A stretch of DNA of 64,000 nt from Burkholderiales bacterium RIFOXYD12_FULL_59_19 (GTDB lineage Bacteria; Pseudomonadota; Gammaproteobacteria; Burkholderiales; Burkholderiaceae_C): NCBI GenBank assembly GCA_001771065.1, contig MESQ01000048.1:62001-126000 (forward strand), given 5' to 3'. Both the position numbers and the translations under genes were made by a program. The notes under the pieces were generated by a model that had not been told where the DNA came from, did no database searches, and was given only the letters and a program-made list of their open reading frames with translations. This document shows positions 9,806 to 19,419 of the stretch, piece after piece (positions within the stretch are counted from its first letter, which is position 1; the number at the start of each line of letters is the position of its first letter).

Positions 9806-9863
9806 TTTAAGCTTGGACAAGCTGTCACTTTAAATTGGTCGGATTTTGAGTTTCAATTTGGCG
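9806..9863 (+). repeat. Three tandem 14-bp repeats at 22-23 bp period, without an adjacent DUF4143 gene
   Basis: Three related units start at 9806 (TTTAAGCTTGGACA), 9829 (TTTAAATTGGTCGG) and 9851 (TTTCAATTTGGCG). The period is 23 then 22 bases, about two helical turns, which would put bound proteins on one face of the DNA. The same arrangement with nearly the same units lies at 16368-16426, just before a DUF4143 ATPase gene. Here no such gene follows, so this may be an orphan operator or the remains of a deleted locus. The rest of the 9730-9965 interval shows nothing else I can name. Confidence 0.55.
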
Positions 9864-9965
9864 CTCAATCTTCAATCGTAAATTCTGTTGTGGCTGGTGC
9901 CATATCAACTATTCCTCAACGCACGGGCAGCACCCAACGTCGCGTGCCGCCACTTCGCCAGCCGC

Positions 9966-11117
9966 TTACGCGGCTATCGGCGTGCATCGGGCAATTTCGA
10001 AGCTTGGTGCATGGGCATCATCGCATGCTGGAGCGAGGCTCAAAAAAGCGCGCAGGCGGGCCAGCTCGGCCTCCAGCTCGGGGCCAAAGGCTGCGTCGCG
10101 CGGCGGTTTGCCCGCAACAAAACCCAGGTTGGCGTGCATCTGCCCACCGGTCACCGACACATTGCCCCACCCCATCACCTGGTCACGCCACAAAAGCGGC
10201 AGCGCGTAATAGCCGCGCACGCGTTTGGCTGCGGGTGTGTAGGCCTCAAACCGATAAGCCCAGGCCCACAGATGCTCGAAGCGACGGCGATCCCACACCA
10301 GCGGATCAAACGGGGCCAGCAGGCGCACCGTCTCATCAGGCGCGTGACGGCGTGAGGCGGGGTTTTCCGTGGCGCTCCAGTAGTAGGTCTGGCCGTCCAC
10401 CACGCCATGGGCCAGGCGCACTTTGGCACGCGCCAAAGCGCCGCCGCGCAAGTGCGCCCATTGGGGTGTGCCGCCGCGCAGGTGGCTGATCAACTCGCCT
10501 AAAGATCGCTCGGGCAGCGGCGCGTATTTGTGCACGATGACATCCACCAGCGCGTCCATCGCTTGCTGCGGATCGGGTGCTTCGTCCGGTGCCGCCCGCA
10601 CGGCATAAGTCCGCACGCCACTGACGCGCCCGGCGATACGCAGCAGGCCGCGGTAATGCATGTCATCGAGCAACTGCGTACTGGCATTGCTGGAGCCACC
10701 AAACCAGTTGCGCGATTTGCCGTGGGCAAAGTGCGCGTCCACCGCGCGCGGGTGCACCACGTCGTGCGCCTGCACAAAGGCCAGCACCGCGTCCATCTGT
10801 TTGCGCCGGGCCGCGGTGAGTGCCGTCTTGGGCGTGCGTGGGTGCATGAGTGCCTGCGTGGCGCGCGGCAAGAAGCCGTAGTTGACGAAGAAGTCTTCCT
10901 CAATGTCCAGCGCCGCGTAGCGCCGCTCCAGGTCGCCCGCGCAGTAGCCTTTGACGCGGTGGCGCAGTGTGAGGTCTTGCGCCCGGGCCGGCGCCCGGAT
11001 CGGGTCGGCCTGCACAAAGCCCAGCCGGGTGATCGCCTTGGCCAGGGTGGTTGGCGCGAACAGGGTGCGTGCCACGGCGTAGCGCCGCAAGTCGGCGGTG
11101 GTGATGGACTTTGTCAT
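9966..11117 (-). CDS. YcaQ/AlkX-type winged-helix DNA glycosylase
   Basis: A 383-residue protein of the HTH_42 family (winged helix-turn-helix proteins including E. coli YcaQ and Streptomyces AlkZ), which remove bulky alkylated bases and unhook interstrand crosslinks. The start (ITTADLRRYAVART) and the motif VQADPIRAPARAQDL are characteristic. The catalytic triplet is Gln36-Ala-Asp38, the QxD form seen in the YcaQ/AlkX subgroup rather than the QxQ of AlkZ. The C-terminal LLAPFDPLVWDRRR and MGWGNV stretches also match. It is a single gene, with 252 bases before the divergent sbcD that show no recognised element. Confidence 0.87.
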   Translation of the reverse strand: MTKSITTADLRRYAVARTLFAPTTLAKAITRLGFVQADPIRAPARAQDLTLRHRVKGYCAGDLERRYAALDIEEDFFVNYGFLPRATQALMHPRTPKTALTAARRKQMDAVLAFVQAHDVVHPRAVDAHFAHGKSRNWFGGSSNASTQLLDDMHYRGLLRIAGRVSGVRTYAVRAAPDEAPDPQQAMDALVDVIVHKYAPLPERSLGELISHLRGGTPQWAHLRGGALARAKVRLAHGVVDGQTYYWSATENPASRRHAPDETVRLLAPFDPLVWDRRRFEHLWAWAYRFEAYTPAAKRVRGYYALPLLWRDQVMGWGNVSVTGGQMHANLGFVAGKPPRDAAFGPELEAELARLRAFLSLAPACDDAHAPSFEIARCTPIAA

Positions 11118-11369
11118 AACAGCTTGCTGGGGTAAACGATAAAACAGTCAACCGCGTGATCGAGAACTTCAGCGATTAAAGAGCATTTTGCATCCCCTAA
11201 TTCAGCAGCACACACCCCAGTAAAACAAATTCACTTGTTGCCGGTGCGCGTGGAAATCAGCACCGAAAGCTTATATCAAAATAAGAGCAAATCACGCCAT
11301 GGCTATTGCGGTTGATTTCAGCCCCAAAATGGCTGTCTCCTGACAACCCCTTACCAAGACCACCCAACC

Positions 11370-12605
11370 ATGCGCATCCTCCATACCTCTGACTGGCATT
11401 TGGGTCAGCATTTCATGGGCAAAACTCGTCAAGCGGAACATCAGCAGTTGATTGACTGGCTGCTGATCCAAGTCGAGGCCCACGCGGTGGATGCAGTGCT
11501 TATCGCGGGCGACGTCTTCGACACCGGCGCGCCGCCCAGTTATGCGCGTGAGTTGTACAGCCAGCTGGTCGTTCGGTTGCATGGCGCGGGCGTTGCCTTG
11601 CTGCTGCTCGGGGGTAACCATGATTCGGTCGCCACGCTGGGTGAGAGTCGCGCCATGCTGGCTTGCCTGAGCACTACTGTGGTCGCTGCGGTTGACGATG
11701 CTGCCGGCCAGGTCGTCTTGCTGCCTTTGCGGGGTGGCAAGAATGAGGCAGGCTGTATCGTCTGCGCAGTGCCTTTCATTCGCCCACGTGATGTGTTGCA
11801 AAGCCAGGCGGGGCAAAGCGCTGAGGAAAAGCAGCAGTCCATGCAAGCCGCCATTCATGACTATTACCACGCGGTCTATGAGGCAGGCCGCGCACGCCAG
11901 GTGGCTCTGACCCAAGAGCTTGGTCGCGTCGTCCCGCTGATTGCCACCGGGCACCTCACCACGGTGGGGGCCAGCAGCAATGAGTCGGTGCGCGAGATCT
12001 ATGTGGGCTCACTTGATGCCTATCCCACGGCGGCGTTTCCGCCGGTGGACTACATCGCGCTGGGGCACATCCACAAGCCGCAAAAGGTGGGCGGTCTGGC
12101 GCACATTCGCTACTGCGGCTCGCCCATCCCTCTGGGGTTTGACGAAGCGCGGCAGCAAAAAGAAATGCTGCTGGTGGACCTGGGCGCGGAGGGGCTCACA
12201 GCCATTACGCCCCTGCTGGTGCCACGTTTTCAGCCACTGATCTCCGTCAGCGGCAACCTGCTGGAACTGGCCGCTGCGATCAGTGCCGCCGGTATGGAAG
12301 GCTCTGCTGAACAATCGGTATGGCTTGAAGTCACTGTGACTGAGGACGACTACTTGTCCGACCTGCCCGCCCGCATCGAAGCCATGACGCAAGGCCTGCC
12401 CGTGGATGTGTTGCGGGTGCGCCGCCTGCGCGCCACAGTAGCTGCCAGCCTGGTCGGCGAGCTGAGCGAAACCCTGGATGAACTCAGCCCCGACGATGTC
12501 TTTGCGCGCCGCTTGGCGCAAGAAGAACTGACACCAGAACTGCAGTTGGCCCTGAGCCAGCGCTACTGCGGCGTGGTCACCAGCCTGTCTGAGGACGCAG
12601 CATGA
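11370..12605 (+). CDS. sbcD: SbcD nuclease subunit (Mre11-like)
   Basis: A 411-residue metallophosphoesterase, the nuclease half of the SbcCD complex that cuts DNA hairpins and protein-blocked ends. The metal-binding motifs appear in order: HTSDWHLGQ at the N-terminus, GDVFDTG near residue 50, GGNHDS near residue 88, a GHL region and then GHIHKPQ. The gene overlaps sbcC by four bases (ATGA), indicating translational coupling and stoichiometric production. The length is normal for the family. Confidence 0.96.
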   Translation: MRILHTSDWHLGQHFMGKTRQAEHQQLIDWLLIQVEAHAVDAVLIAGDVFDTGAPPSYARELYSQLVVRLHGAGVALLLLGGNHDSVATLGESRAMLACLSTTVVAAVDDAAGQVVLLPLRGGKNEAGCIVCAVPFIRPRDVLQSQAGQSAEEKQQSMQAAIHDYYHAVYEAGRARQVALTQELGRVVPLIATGHLTTVGASSNESVREIYVGSLDAYPTAAFPPVDYIALGHIHKPQKVGGLAHIRYCGSPIPLGFDEARQQKEMLLVDLGAEGLTAITPLLVPRFQPLISVSGNLLELAAAISAAGMEGSAEQSVWLEVTVTEDDYLSDLPARIEAMTQGLPVDVLRVRRLRATVAASLVGELSETLDELSPDDVFARRLAQEELTPELQLALSQRYCGVVTSLSEDAA

Positions 12606-15600
12606 AAATCCTCAGCCTGCGCCTGAAGAACCTCAACTCACTCAAAGGCGAGTGGTTCATCGACTTCAGAAAACCCCCGTTTACCGACAACTGCCTGTTT
12701 GCCATCACCGGCCCAACTGGCGCGGGCAAATCCACGCTGCTCGACGCCATCTGCCTGGCGCTCTACCACGAGACACCGCGCCTGAAAAGCATCTCGACAT
12801 CCAACAACGACATCATGACGCGCCACACCGTGGACTGCCTTGCCGAGGTGGAATTTGAAGTCAAGGGGGCCGTGTACCGCGCCTTCTGGAGCCAGCGTCG
12901 TGCCCGCGACAAGGTCGACGGCGCGCTGCAGGCCCCCAAGGTGGAACTGGCCAAAGATGACGGCACGATTTTGAGCAGCCAGAGCAACGACAAACTCAAG
13001 CGCATTGCTGACATCACCGGTCTGGATTTTCCCCGCTTCACCAAGTCCATGCTGTTGGCCCAAGGCGGCTTTGCCGCTTTTCTGAACGCCAGCGCCAACG
13101 ACCGGGCCGAGCTGCTGGAGGAACTGACCGGTACCGAGATCTACGGTGAGATCTCCAAAAAAGTGTTTGAGCAGGCGCGTGAGGCCAAACAGCAACTTGA
13201 CCAACTCAAAGCCCGTTCCGAAGGCGTGGAACTTTTGACCGTTGAGGCGCGCGAAGCCATGCAAGGCGACATAGACCGCTGGGGGACCGAGCTTGCGGGC
13301 GTGCAAACGGCGCACCAAACCACCTTGGCGCAACGCCAGTGGCAGCAGAATCTGGCGCAAAGCGAGCAAGAGGTGCAGACCACGGAGGTCGCTTGCCTTG
13401 ATGCGACAAAAGCGATTGACATAGCTGTGCCCGAACTGCAACGCCTTGCCGACAGCGAGCCTGCGCAGGCGCTTAAAGCCCTGCACCACAGCTGGCAACA
13501 AGCGCAGGCCGCGTGCAAAGACAGCGAAAGTGGGCTGGAAAAGCTGCAGCAAGACCGCCAGCACGAGACCACCGCGCACTACCAACAGCACCACCTGGCC
13601 CAAACCCTGGCCAGCCAAATTGCGGAAAACATTCAGGATCAGATCACGCTGACAGAAAAAGAGCGCAAGCAGCACGCCGACTTCTGCGCCGAGCACCCGC
13701 AACACGCCGCATTGGGCGAGCGCCTTGGCAGTTGGCGGCAGCAGTTTGAACAGCGCCAGAAACTGCAACAAAGCCTTGTCGCCCAGCAATTGGCCTTACA
13801 GGGCCTGCAAGACGATCAAGTTGAACGGAGCCGTAAGATCACAGCCCAGCGCAACTTGGTGGATGCGGCTGTGCTGGCACATAGCGCATCAGTGTCTGCG
13901 CATCAATCGGCACAGGCCGAGCAAGACCAGCGCCTGGCGGGGCAAACACCAGCGACATTGCGGGAGCAATGGCAAGCCCAGCAGGGCCATGTCAACCGCT
14001 GGCAGCAAATCGAAACCGATGCCAAGCACCGCCGCGACCTCGCCACCCAGCAGACCGCGCTGGCGACAGATGTGCGGCAAGGCGAGCACGCCATCGCTGA
14101 AATGCAGGCCACCGTAGAGGCGCTGCGCGAGCAGCACAAGGCCTTCAAAGAGCAAGTGGCAGACAAGCAAAAACTGCTCGACCAGGAACGCCGCATCCAA
14201 AGCATGGACGCACACCGTCTGGCACTGCAGCCGGGCGAGGCCTGCCCGCTGTGCGGCGCTGTGGAGCACCCGGGGATTGAGGCCTACCAGGCGCTGGACG
14301 TGTCCGCCACCGCGGCAGCCTTGCAGCAAAAGCAAGCTGCGTTGGATGACTTGGTGACCCAAGGCCAGACCGCATCCGCCAACCTGGCTGCCAGCCTAGC
14401 CAAGCAAACCGAGCGGTTCAAGGCCCAGGACAAAATCACCCAGCAAATCACCCAGTGGCAAACCGGGTGGGCCGCAGCCAAGCCCCTGGTCAACGCGACA
14501 CCGCCGCTGACCAGCGACGATTGGCAAAGCGCCGATGTCTTGGCCGCTGGCCGGCAGGCCGCTGCACAGGCACTTGCCAAATTCGCCAGTGACTTGCAGT
14601 CGGTAGAGGCGGGTGAACAAACCCTTCAGCGCGCCCAAACCGCAGCCAACCAAAGCACCCAGAAACTGCAGGCGGCACACAACCAGAGCGCGTTGTTGGC
14701 GCAAGCGGCCCACGACGCGCAACTGCGCCAGACGGCGCTGGTGCAAGACGGCCAATCTTTCCAGAAAGACCTCAGCGCCCTGGAGGCAAGCCTGCAGTCC
14801 ACCCTGAGTGAGGCGGGCTACACCTTGCCAACTGAGCCCAAGCCGTGGCTGCAAGAGCGGGATGGCGAATGGCAACACTGGCAACAAACCCAACACCAAC
14901 TTCAAAGCCTGGCCCAAATCTTCACCCGCCAGCAAGCCCAAAACGACGCAGCACAAGCCCAGGCAAAGCTGTGGATTCAACGGTGGACGGAGCTACAGGC
15001 CGGCACCGGTGATCAAACGATGGCACTGCCCGCGTACCAGCAAGTTGCTGCCGATGCGTTACCGGCAGCGCTCACTGCTTGCATTGATGTCATCACCCGC
15101 CTGACCCAAAGCATTGCGTCCCTGAACGGGCAACAGACGCAAGTGGCCACCGCCCTGGCGCAGCAGCGCATCACCTTGCGCGATGCCGAGGTCGCCTGGA
15201 ACAGCGCCCTGCAGACCAGCCCTTTCAGCGACGTGTCTGCGTTTGAGGCCGCCCTGTTGCCAGAGGCAGAACGCCAGCGCCTGACCGCGCTGAAAGAAAA
15301 GCTGCAAGCGGCGCAACAACGGGCCACCGCCCTGTTGCAGGCCGCCCGTGACAAACAAACGCAATTGCAAGAACAAGCGCTCACGACGCTGCCACCGGAA
15401 GAAATTGCGGCGCAACTGGTGGCGCTAGAGGCGCAGCGCAGCAGCTTGAGTGAGCAAATCGGCGCGCAGCGAGCCTTGCTTGCCAAGGACGACGCGCTTC
15501 GGACAAGCCAACAGGCACTGTTTGATCAGATTGGCCTACAAAGCACGGATGTCGACATTTGGCAGCGGCTGGACGGCCTGATCGGCTCGGCCAAAGGCGA

Positions 15601-16054
15601 CAAGTTTCGCAAGTTTGCCCAGGGCCTCACGCTGGACCATTTGCTGCACCTGGCCAACCGGCACCTGGCGCGCCTGCATGGCCGTTACCTGCTGTGCCGT
15701 AAGGCAACGGGCGAGCTGGAGCTGGACATTGTGGACGCGTGGCAGGGCGACACCACACGCGACACCCGCACCCTGTCGGGTGGCGAAGGTTTTCTGGTCA
15801 GTCTGGCGCTGGCTTTGGCGCTGTCGGATTTGGTGAGCAACAAAACGTCCATCGATTCGCTCTTCCTCGACGAAGGCTTTGGCTCACTCGATGGTGACAC
15901 GCTGGAAGTTGCGCTGACCGCGCTGGACTCGCTCAACGCCAGCGGCAAGATGATCGGTGTCATCAGCCACGTGGAAGCGATGAAAGAGCGCATCCCCGCG
16001 CAGATCAGGGTCGAGAAGGGCGGCGGGATTGGGCATTCACGGTTGGTGGTGTAG
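12602..16054 (+). CDS. sbcC: SbcC ATPase subunit (Rad50-like)
   Basis: A 1150-residue SMC-like ATPase and the partner of SbcD. The Walker A motif ([14 protein letters not shown], about residues 36-50) opens the N-terminal half-ATPase. Long Gln/Ala-rich coiled coils occupy about 180-1000, interrupted by the zinc-hook CPLC at residues 548-551. The C-terminal half-ATPase has the signature [19 protein letters not shown] and a Walker B ([11 protein letters not shown]). ATP-driven conformational change opens the nuclease to DNA ends. The start codon overlaps the sbcD stop. No terminator was recognised after the gene. Confidence 0.96.
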   Translation: MKILSLRLKNLNSLKGEWFIDFRKPPFTDNCLFAITGPTGAGKSTLLDAICLALYHETPRLKSISTSNNDIMTRHTVDCLAEVEFEVKGAVYRAFWSQRRARDKVDGALQAPKVELAKDDGTILSSQSNDKLKRIADITGLDFPRFTKSMLLAQGGFAAFLNASANDRAELLEELTGTEIYGEISKKVFEQAREAKQQLDQLKARSEGVELLTVEAREAMQGDIDRWGTELAGVQTAHQTTLAQRQWQQNLAQSEQEVQTTEVACLDATKAIDIAVPELQRLADSEPAQALKALHHSWQQAQAACKDSESGLEKLQQDRQHETTAHYQQHHLAQTLASQIAENIQDQITLTEKERKQHADFCAEHPQHAALGERLGSWRQQFEQRQKLQQSLVAQQLALQGLQDDQVERSRKITAQRNLVDAAVLAHSASVSAHQSAQAEQDQRLAGQTPATLREQWQAQQGHVNRWQQIETDAKHRRDLATQQTALATDVRQGEHAIAEMQATVEALREQHKAFKEQVADKQKLLDQERRIQSMDAHRLALQPGEACPLCGAVEHPGIEAYQALDVSATAAALQQKQAALDDLVTQGQTASANLAASLAKQTERFKAQDKITQQITQWQTGWAAAKPLVNATPPLTSDDWQSADVLAAGRQAAAQALAKFASDLQSVEAGEQTLQRAQTAANQSTQKLQAAHNQSALLAQAAHDAQLRQTALVQDGQSFQKDLSALEASLQSTLSEAGYTLPTEPKPWLQERDGEWQHWQQTQHQLQSLAQIFTRQQAQNDAAQAQAKLWIQRWTELQAGTGDQTMALPAYQQVAADALPAALTACIDVITRLTQSIASLNGQQTQVATALAQQRITLRDAEVAWNSALQTSPFSDVSAFEAALLPEAERQRLTALKEKLQAAQQRATALLQAARDKQTQLQEQALTTLPPEEIAAQLVALEAQRSSLSEQIGAQRALLAKDDALRTSQQALFDQIGLQSTDVDIWQRLDGLIGSAKGDKFRKFAQGLTLDHLLHLANRHLARLHGRYLLCRKATGELELDIVDAWQGDTTRDTRTLSGGEGFLVSLALALALSDLVSNKTSIDSLFLDEGFGSLDGDTLEVALTALDSLNASGKMIGVISHVEAMKERIPAQIRVEKGGGIGHSRLVV

Positions 16055-16155
16055 CGGGCGAAACGGGGTCAAGAGTCAGAACTGCGATCTACCCAGTAAT
16101 CCGGGGATCAGGGGCATGTGGGCGATGCGCTGTGTGGGCGGGTTTGGGGTGGGCA

Positions 16156-16216
16156 TGAGGTGTATTTTAAGTAATACGGCTCAAAATGTGAGGTGCATTC
16201 ATAAGGATACAGCTCA
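16156..16216. promoter_or_regulatory. Two tandem palindromic candidate operators
   Basis: Two 28-base near-palindromes begin at 16156 and 16189, exactly 33 bases apart (about three helical turns). Each starts with TGAGGTG and ends with GCTCA. The first has arms TGAGgtGTATT and AATACggCTCA around a six-base centre. The second is TGAGgTGcAT and AT-ACAGCTCA-like. The two copies agree at roughly three quarters of positions. The pattern fits a dimeric regulator binding twice on one DNA face. Neither the regulator nor the controlled gene is known; the DUF4143 gene starts about 240 bases downstream. Confidence 0.45.
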
Positions 16217-16367
16217 GCCAGATAAAAAAATAGCCTTCGTCTGATGGCGTGGCGCTTGGTTTGAATGTGGCGAAGTTATGTGTGAAAAACTGGCCGCTAG
16301 CCAAATTAGAGTCTGTGTATGAAGCTATCAAAAAAGAGAAATATTGCATACGATAATGGCACGATAA

Positions 16368-16426
16368 TTTAAATTAGACAGTGTTCTACTTTAAATCAGT
16401 CAGAACTTTGAGTTCTAATCGGTCGG
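16368..16426 (+). promoter_or_regulatory. Three tandem repeats at 22-23 bp period before a DUF4143 gene
   Basis: The units TTTAAATTAGACAG (16368), TTTAAATCAGTCAG (16390) and TTCTAATCGGTCGG (16413) are spaced 22 and 23 bases apart, ending 26 bases before the chosen ATG. They closely resemble the units at 9806-9863. Their position suggests a cooperative operator or promoter element for the ATPase gene. No matching regulator is identifiable nearby. Confidence 0.55.
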
Positions 16427-16452
16427 AATTCATCACCCAACGAACCCAAAGC

Positions 16453-17712
16453 ATGCGCACTGACATTCCACCCCCAGGCACCACCGCCATCAGCCGTCAT
16501 GTGCAGGCCAAAATCGCCACGGCCTTGCAAGACACGCGCGTGGTGCTGGTTGTTGGCCCGCGTCAAGCCGGCAAAACCACACTGGCGCGGCTCTTCGCCG
16601 GCCCCGAGCGCCCCTACCTCACACTGGATGACTCCGCCACGCTGGCAGCTGCGCGCTCAGACCCCACAGGGTTCGTGCGCGGTTTGAAGCAGGCCGTTAT
16701 TGACGAAGTCCAGCGTGCCCCCGAGTTGCTTTTGGCCCTCAAGGAAAGTGTCGACAAAGACCAGACGCCGGGTCGTTTCCTGTTGACCGGCTCCACCAAC
16801 CTCATGGCCATGCCGCTGGTGGCCGACTCGTTGGCGGGCAGGCTGGAGGTTGTCACCCTGCTGCCCTTTGCCCAGGCCGAACTGGCTGGCACGCCGGGCG
16901 ACCTGGTCGATCGGCTGTTTGATGGCGGGGGTTTGCCCGCCGTGGTCAACCCCGTGGTGGGCGATGCGCTGATGGCGCGCGTGCTCAATGGCGGCTACCC
17001 CGAGGCCCTGCGCCGCACCAGTGCCAGCCGACGCCAGGCCTGGTTGCAAGACTACGTGGCTCTTATTCTTGACCGCGATGTCCGTGACATTGCCAACATC
17101 GACCAGCTTGACCGTTTGCCGCGTTTGCTCGATGTGCTGGCGGCGCATGCCGGGCAACTGGTCAACCACAGCAGTTATGGCGCAGCGCTGGGCCTGACCG
17201 TGCCAACGGCACAGAAATACGTCGGCATTTTGGAGCGGCTATTTCTGCTAAGACTGGTGCCGCCCTGGTCCCACAACGCCGTCAGCCGCCTGACCAAAAC
17301 CCCCAAGCTGCATTTTCTGGACAGCGGCCTGCTTGCCGCGCTGCGTGATGCTACGGCCAGCGAGCTTCAGAAAGACCGCACCCGCTACGGTCCGTTGCTG
17401 GAAAACTTTGTGGTGTCTGAAGTGCTCAAGCTCATCACCTGGTCGGACAAGCGCCTGCGCGTCTCACACTTTCGCACCAAGGATCAGGACGAGGTGGATC
17501 TGGTGCTGGAAGATCGGCGCGGACGCGTTGTCGGTATTGAGGTCAAGGCCTCAGCCACGGTGCGTCCACAAGACCTGCGCGGCCTGCGCCAGCTGCAAGC
17601 CGCTGTAGGGGACAAATTTGTGCAAGGCCTGGTGCTGCACGACCACGACCAGATCACACCGTTTGACGAGAAACTGCACGCGGGGCCGGTGTCGCTGTTG
17701 TGGCAGGGATAG
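16453..17712 (+). CDS. DUF4143-type AAA ATPase (copy 1)
   Basis: A 419-residue protein with an N-terminal AAA ATPase domain and a C-terminal DUF4143 region. The Walker A is VGPRQAGKTT, the Walker B AVIDEVQRAP and the sensor region FLLTGSTN. The C-terminus has a restriction-endonuclease-like core (EVDLVLE then VVGIEVKAS), which could be a nuclease-like fold. These proteins are very common in accessory regions; their function is poorly defined, with links to toxin-antitoxin and defence loci suggested. The ATG at 16453 was chosen because the upstream frame crosses the repeat array. A paralogue lies at 31810-33048. The next gene is a convergent BrnA antitoxin. Confidence 0.88.
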   Translation: MRTDIPPPGTTAISRHVQAKIATALQDTRVVLVVGPRQAGKTTLARLFAGPERPYLTLDDSATLAAARSDPTGFVRGLKQAVIDEVQRAPELLLALKESVDKDQTPGRFLLTGSTNLMAMPLVADSLAGRLEVVTLLPFAQAELAGTPGDLVDRLFDGGGLPAVVNPVVGDALMARVLNGGYPEALRRTSASRRQAWLQDYVALILDRDVRDIANIDQLDRLPRLLDVLAAHAGQLVNHSSYGAALGLTVPTAQKYVGILERLFLLRLVPPWSHNAVSRLTKTPKLHFLDSGLLAALRDATASELQKDRTRYGPLLENFVVSEVLKLITWSDKRLRVSHFRTKDQDEVDLVLEDRRGRVVGIEVKASATVRPQDLRGLRQLQAAVGDKFVQGLVLHDHDQITPFDEKLHAGPVSLLWQG

Positions 17713-17722
17713 CGAGCTATAG

Positions 17723-17932
17723 CTACTTCCAGCTCAAATCCAACTTGCGCTGTGTCGCAGCGCAATCGCGCAGGTACAGGTTGATCAGGCTCTGATACGG
17801 CATGCCAACCTCTTCAGAAATGGTTTTGAAATAGTTGACCGACTCCTCATCAAGCCGGATGGTGATTTGTTTTTTGAGCTGGGCTGCGTAGGGGTTCTTG
17901 CGGGCAGCGGAAAAATCGTATTCTTTGCGCAT
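17723..17932 (-). CDS. brnA: BrnA-type ribbon-helix-helix antitoxin
   Basis: A 69-residue protein typical of the BrnA antitoxin: an N-terminal MRKEYDFSAARKNPYAAQ segment, a ribbon-helix-helix core (QITIRLDEESVNYFKTISEE) and the family ending LYLRDCAATQRKLDLSWK. BrnA binds its BrnT toxin and represses the operon. It follows the toxin gene by nine bases, in the usual toxin-first order. The toxin gene is broken, so this appears to be an antitoxin without a working local toxin. It may remain as a stray repressor or protect against related toxins. Confidence 0.9.
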   Translation of the reverse strand: MRKEYDFSAARKNPYAAQLKKQITIRLDEESVNYFKTISEEVGMPYQSLINLYLRDCAATQRKLDLSWK

Positions 17933-17941
17933 ATAAAACCT

Positions 17942-18111
17942 TTAAGGGTAAGACTTCGCCTCATGGGCACTGGCCTTGCGGGCAGAGATGATGCAATCAG
18001 CTTGGCGCGTTCATCCAGGAAGACTGATTTGGCATCCTCAAAGCTCACGCCATGCTTTTTGTCATTGGCTATGGCCTTGTGTTCATCCCACTCGAAACGA
18101 AGTCTGCTCAT
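17942..18111 (-). pseudogene. brnT: brnT toxin gene with internal deletion and frameshift
   Basis: The first 38 codons are a clean BrnT start (RLRFEWDEHKAIANDKKHG, then VSFEDAKSVFLDE). Near base 17992-17996 the sequence jumps into a different frame that encodes the normal BrnT ending (IISARKASAHEAKSYP and a stop at 17942). BrnT is a RelE-fold ribonuclease of about 90 residues; here roughly 30-35 central codons, including most of the catalytic fold, are missing. Neither frame gives a complete toxin. This is read directly from the sequence on the minus strand. Confidence 0.85.
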
Positions 18112-18119
18112 GCGCGAAG

Positions 18120-18129
18120 TGTAATTACA
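18120..18129. promoter_or_regulatory. Palindrome before brnT, candidate BrnA operator
   Basis: TGTAATTACA is a perfect 10-base palindrome nine bases upstream of the brnT start. BrnA antitoxins bind palindromes in their own promoter, so this is a plausible operator. Position is the only support. Confidence 0.35.
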
Positions 18130-18132
18130 TCG

Positions 18133-18896
18133 TAGTTCAGAAGCAAGCAGAGCAGGCTGACCGGGGCAATGACCAGCTTGTGGCGCGCTACTTCTTCCAC
18201 CACTTCTTGGGCGCAGAAGACATTGCCTGGCTGGCCCAGTTCAAAGACCTGCACCTGAGCGAGGACGAGGCTAAAGCCTTGATCGTGGTGCGCGAGGCAG
18301 GCGCCATCAACAACGGCACCTACCGCGAGCTGACCAAGGTGGACACCCTGACCGCCAGCCAGTCCCTGCGTCGCCTGCGCGATGCCGGGCTGTTGGCCCA
18401 AAAAGGCCGTGGCTCAGCGACTTACTATGTACCGACCGAGAGGTTACTGGATAGCGGCTTATGCAGTAACCCCGAGGCCTTATCTAGTGAGTCTGAAGGC
18501 CTATCTACCAAGCTTGACGGCTTATCTACCAAGGCCGGCGCTCTATCTACCACCCCTGAAGGCGTATCTGCCATGCTTGCCGACGCGCAAGATGCGCAGC
18601 GCAAGGCCCTGTTGAATGAGCTGCCGGGTGCACTTGCAGCAAAAATTGGGGCCATCGGGCAACGCCATCCGCCCGGTGAAGTGTGTGACGCCGTTGTGGA
18701 AGTCTGCCGCTTGCGAGACTGGCGCGCGGAAGAGCTGGCGATTTTGCTGCAACGGCATTCACGCTACCTGCGCAACAACTACCTGCGCCCGCTGATGCGA
18801 GATGGGCGGCTGACGATGACCAATCCGAATGAGCCGAGTGATCCGCAACAGGCGTATCGAGCGGTGGCTGCTGATCAGCCTGATCTACCCGCCTAA
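18133..18896 (+). pseudogene. C-terminal remnant of an AlbA_2-type ATP-binding transcriptional regulator
   Basis: The open frame from about 18133 encodes the last 250 or so residues of a large AlbA_2/RecG-like regulator: a winged-helix region (EDEAKALIVVREAG, TYRELTKVDTLTASQSLRRL, then RDAGLLAQKGRGSATYYVPT), a linker of degenerate short repeats (GLSTKLDGLSTKAGALST), and a C-terminal helical part ending YLRNNYLRPLMRDGRL. The N-terminal AlbA_2 domain is absent; upstream bases belong to the brnT region on the other strand. There is no good start codon or ribosome-binding site. Two smaller pieces of the same family occur at 29711 and 31078. The 3' end overlaps the convergent DUF488 gene by four bases. 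Confidence 0.7.
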
Positions 18897-19372
18897 GCCG
18901 CCTGCTGAAAACCCAGATCAGGCATGGCTGTTTTAGCGGTCAGGTGCATCACCGTTGGCCCACCCAACTGGCGCGCCGCACGGGCCACATAGGTGCGGTG
19001 GCAGGTGGAATAGTCCGACTCAAAACACACCAGACAGGCTGGGGTGGCCTGCGCAATCTTGACCAGTTCACGCAAGGACGCGTCTTGCGTCTGGATGTAC
19101 TTCAAAAAATCCCGCGTGTAGGTTTGCCAGTTGCCATCCGCCTTGTATTGGCTGCGGATGGGCTTGGGGCAACTCAGGGCGGGGGCGTGCAGATAGGCAA
19201 TGCCATGGGCTGACAAGGCGGCGCAGAACGCCGTTTTTGAAAACCCCTTCTTGCGCGACAGGGGCAGTTCACGGACATCCACAACGGTTTTCACCTGCGC
19301 GGCTTGCAGGCGGGCTACGAAGGCCTCAATGGTCAGGCCTTCGTAGCCGAAGGTGAAAAGGGTGGGGTGCAT
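18893..19372 (-). CDS. DUF488-family protein
   Basis: A 159-residue protein of the DUF488 family. It has the typical start (LFTFGYEGLTIEAFVARL), the VVDVRELPLSRKKGFS stretch and the C-terminal CLVCFESDYSTCHRTYVA with its conserved Cys and His. The biochemical role of DUF488 is not settled. It is often found near restriction or DNA-processing genes, and here it follows the type III restriction subunit on the same strand with a gap of 47 bases. The ATG at 19372 fits the family start better than the upstream non-ATG start. Confidence 0.85.
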   Translation of the reverse strand: MHPTLFTFGYEGLTIEAFVARLQAAQVKTVVDVRELPLSRKKGFSKTAFCAALSAHGIAYLHAPALSCPKPIRSQYKADGNWQTYTRDFLKYIQTQDASLRELVKIAQATPACLVCFESDYSTCHRTYVARAARQLGGPTVMHLTAKTAMPDLGFQQAA

Positions 19373-19419
19373 GGGGTTAGGCACCAATGCTCAGGATTTG
19401 ATTTTCGGTGTGCGGGTCG

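Larger units (their letters stand above)
16055..16452. other. 398-bp intergenic region with two sets of candidate operators
   Basis: No gene is supported here; a 71-codon frame at 16029-16244 overlaps the sbcC end and has no coding signs. The region contains two similar palindromes (16156-16216) and a triplet of tandem repeats (16368-16426), each listed separately. The interval is more AT-rich than the genes around it. Confidence 0.6.

Noticed and set aside
16029..16244. A 71-codon frame after sbcC
   Set aside because: It overlaps the sbcC end and two operator-like palindromes, has low-complexity translation and no ribosome-binding site.
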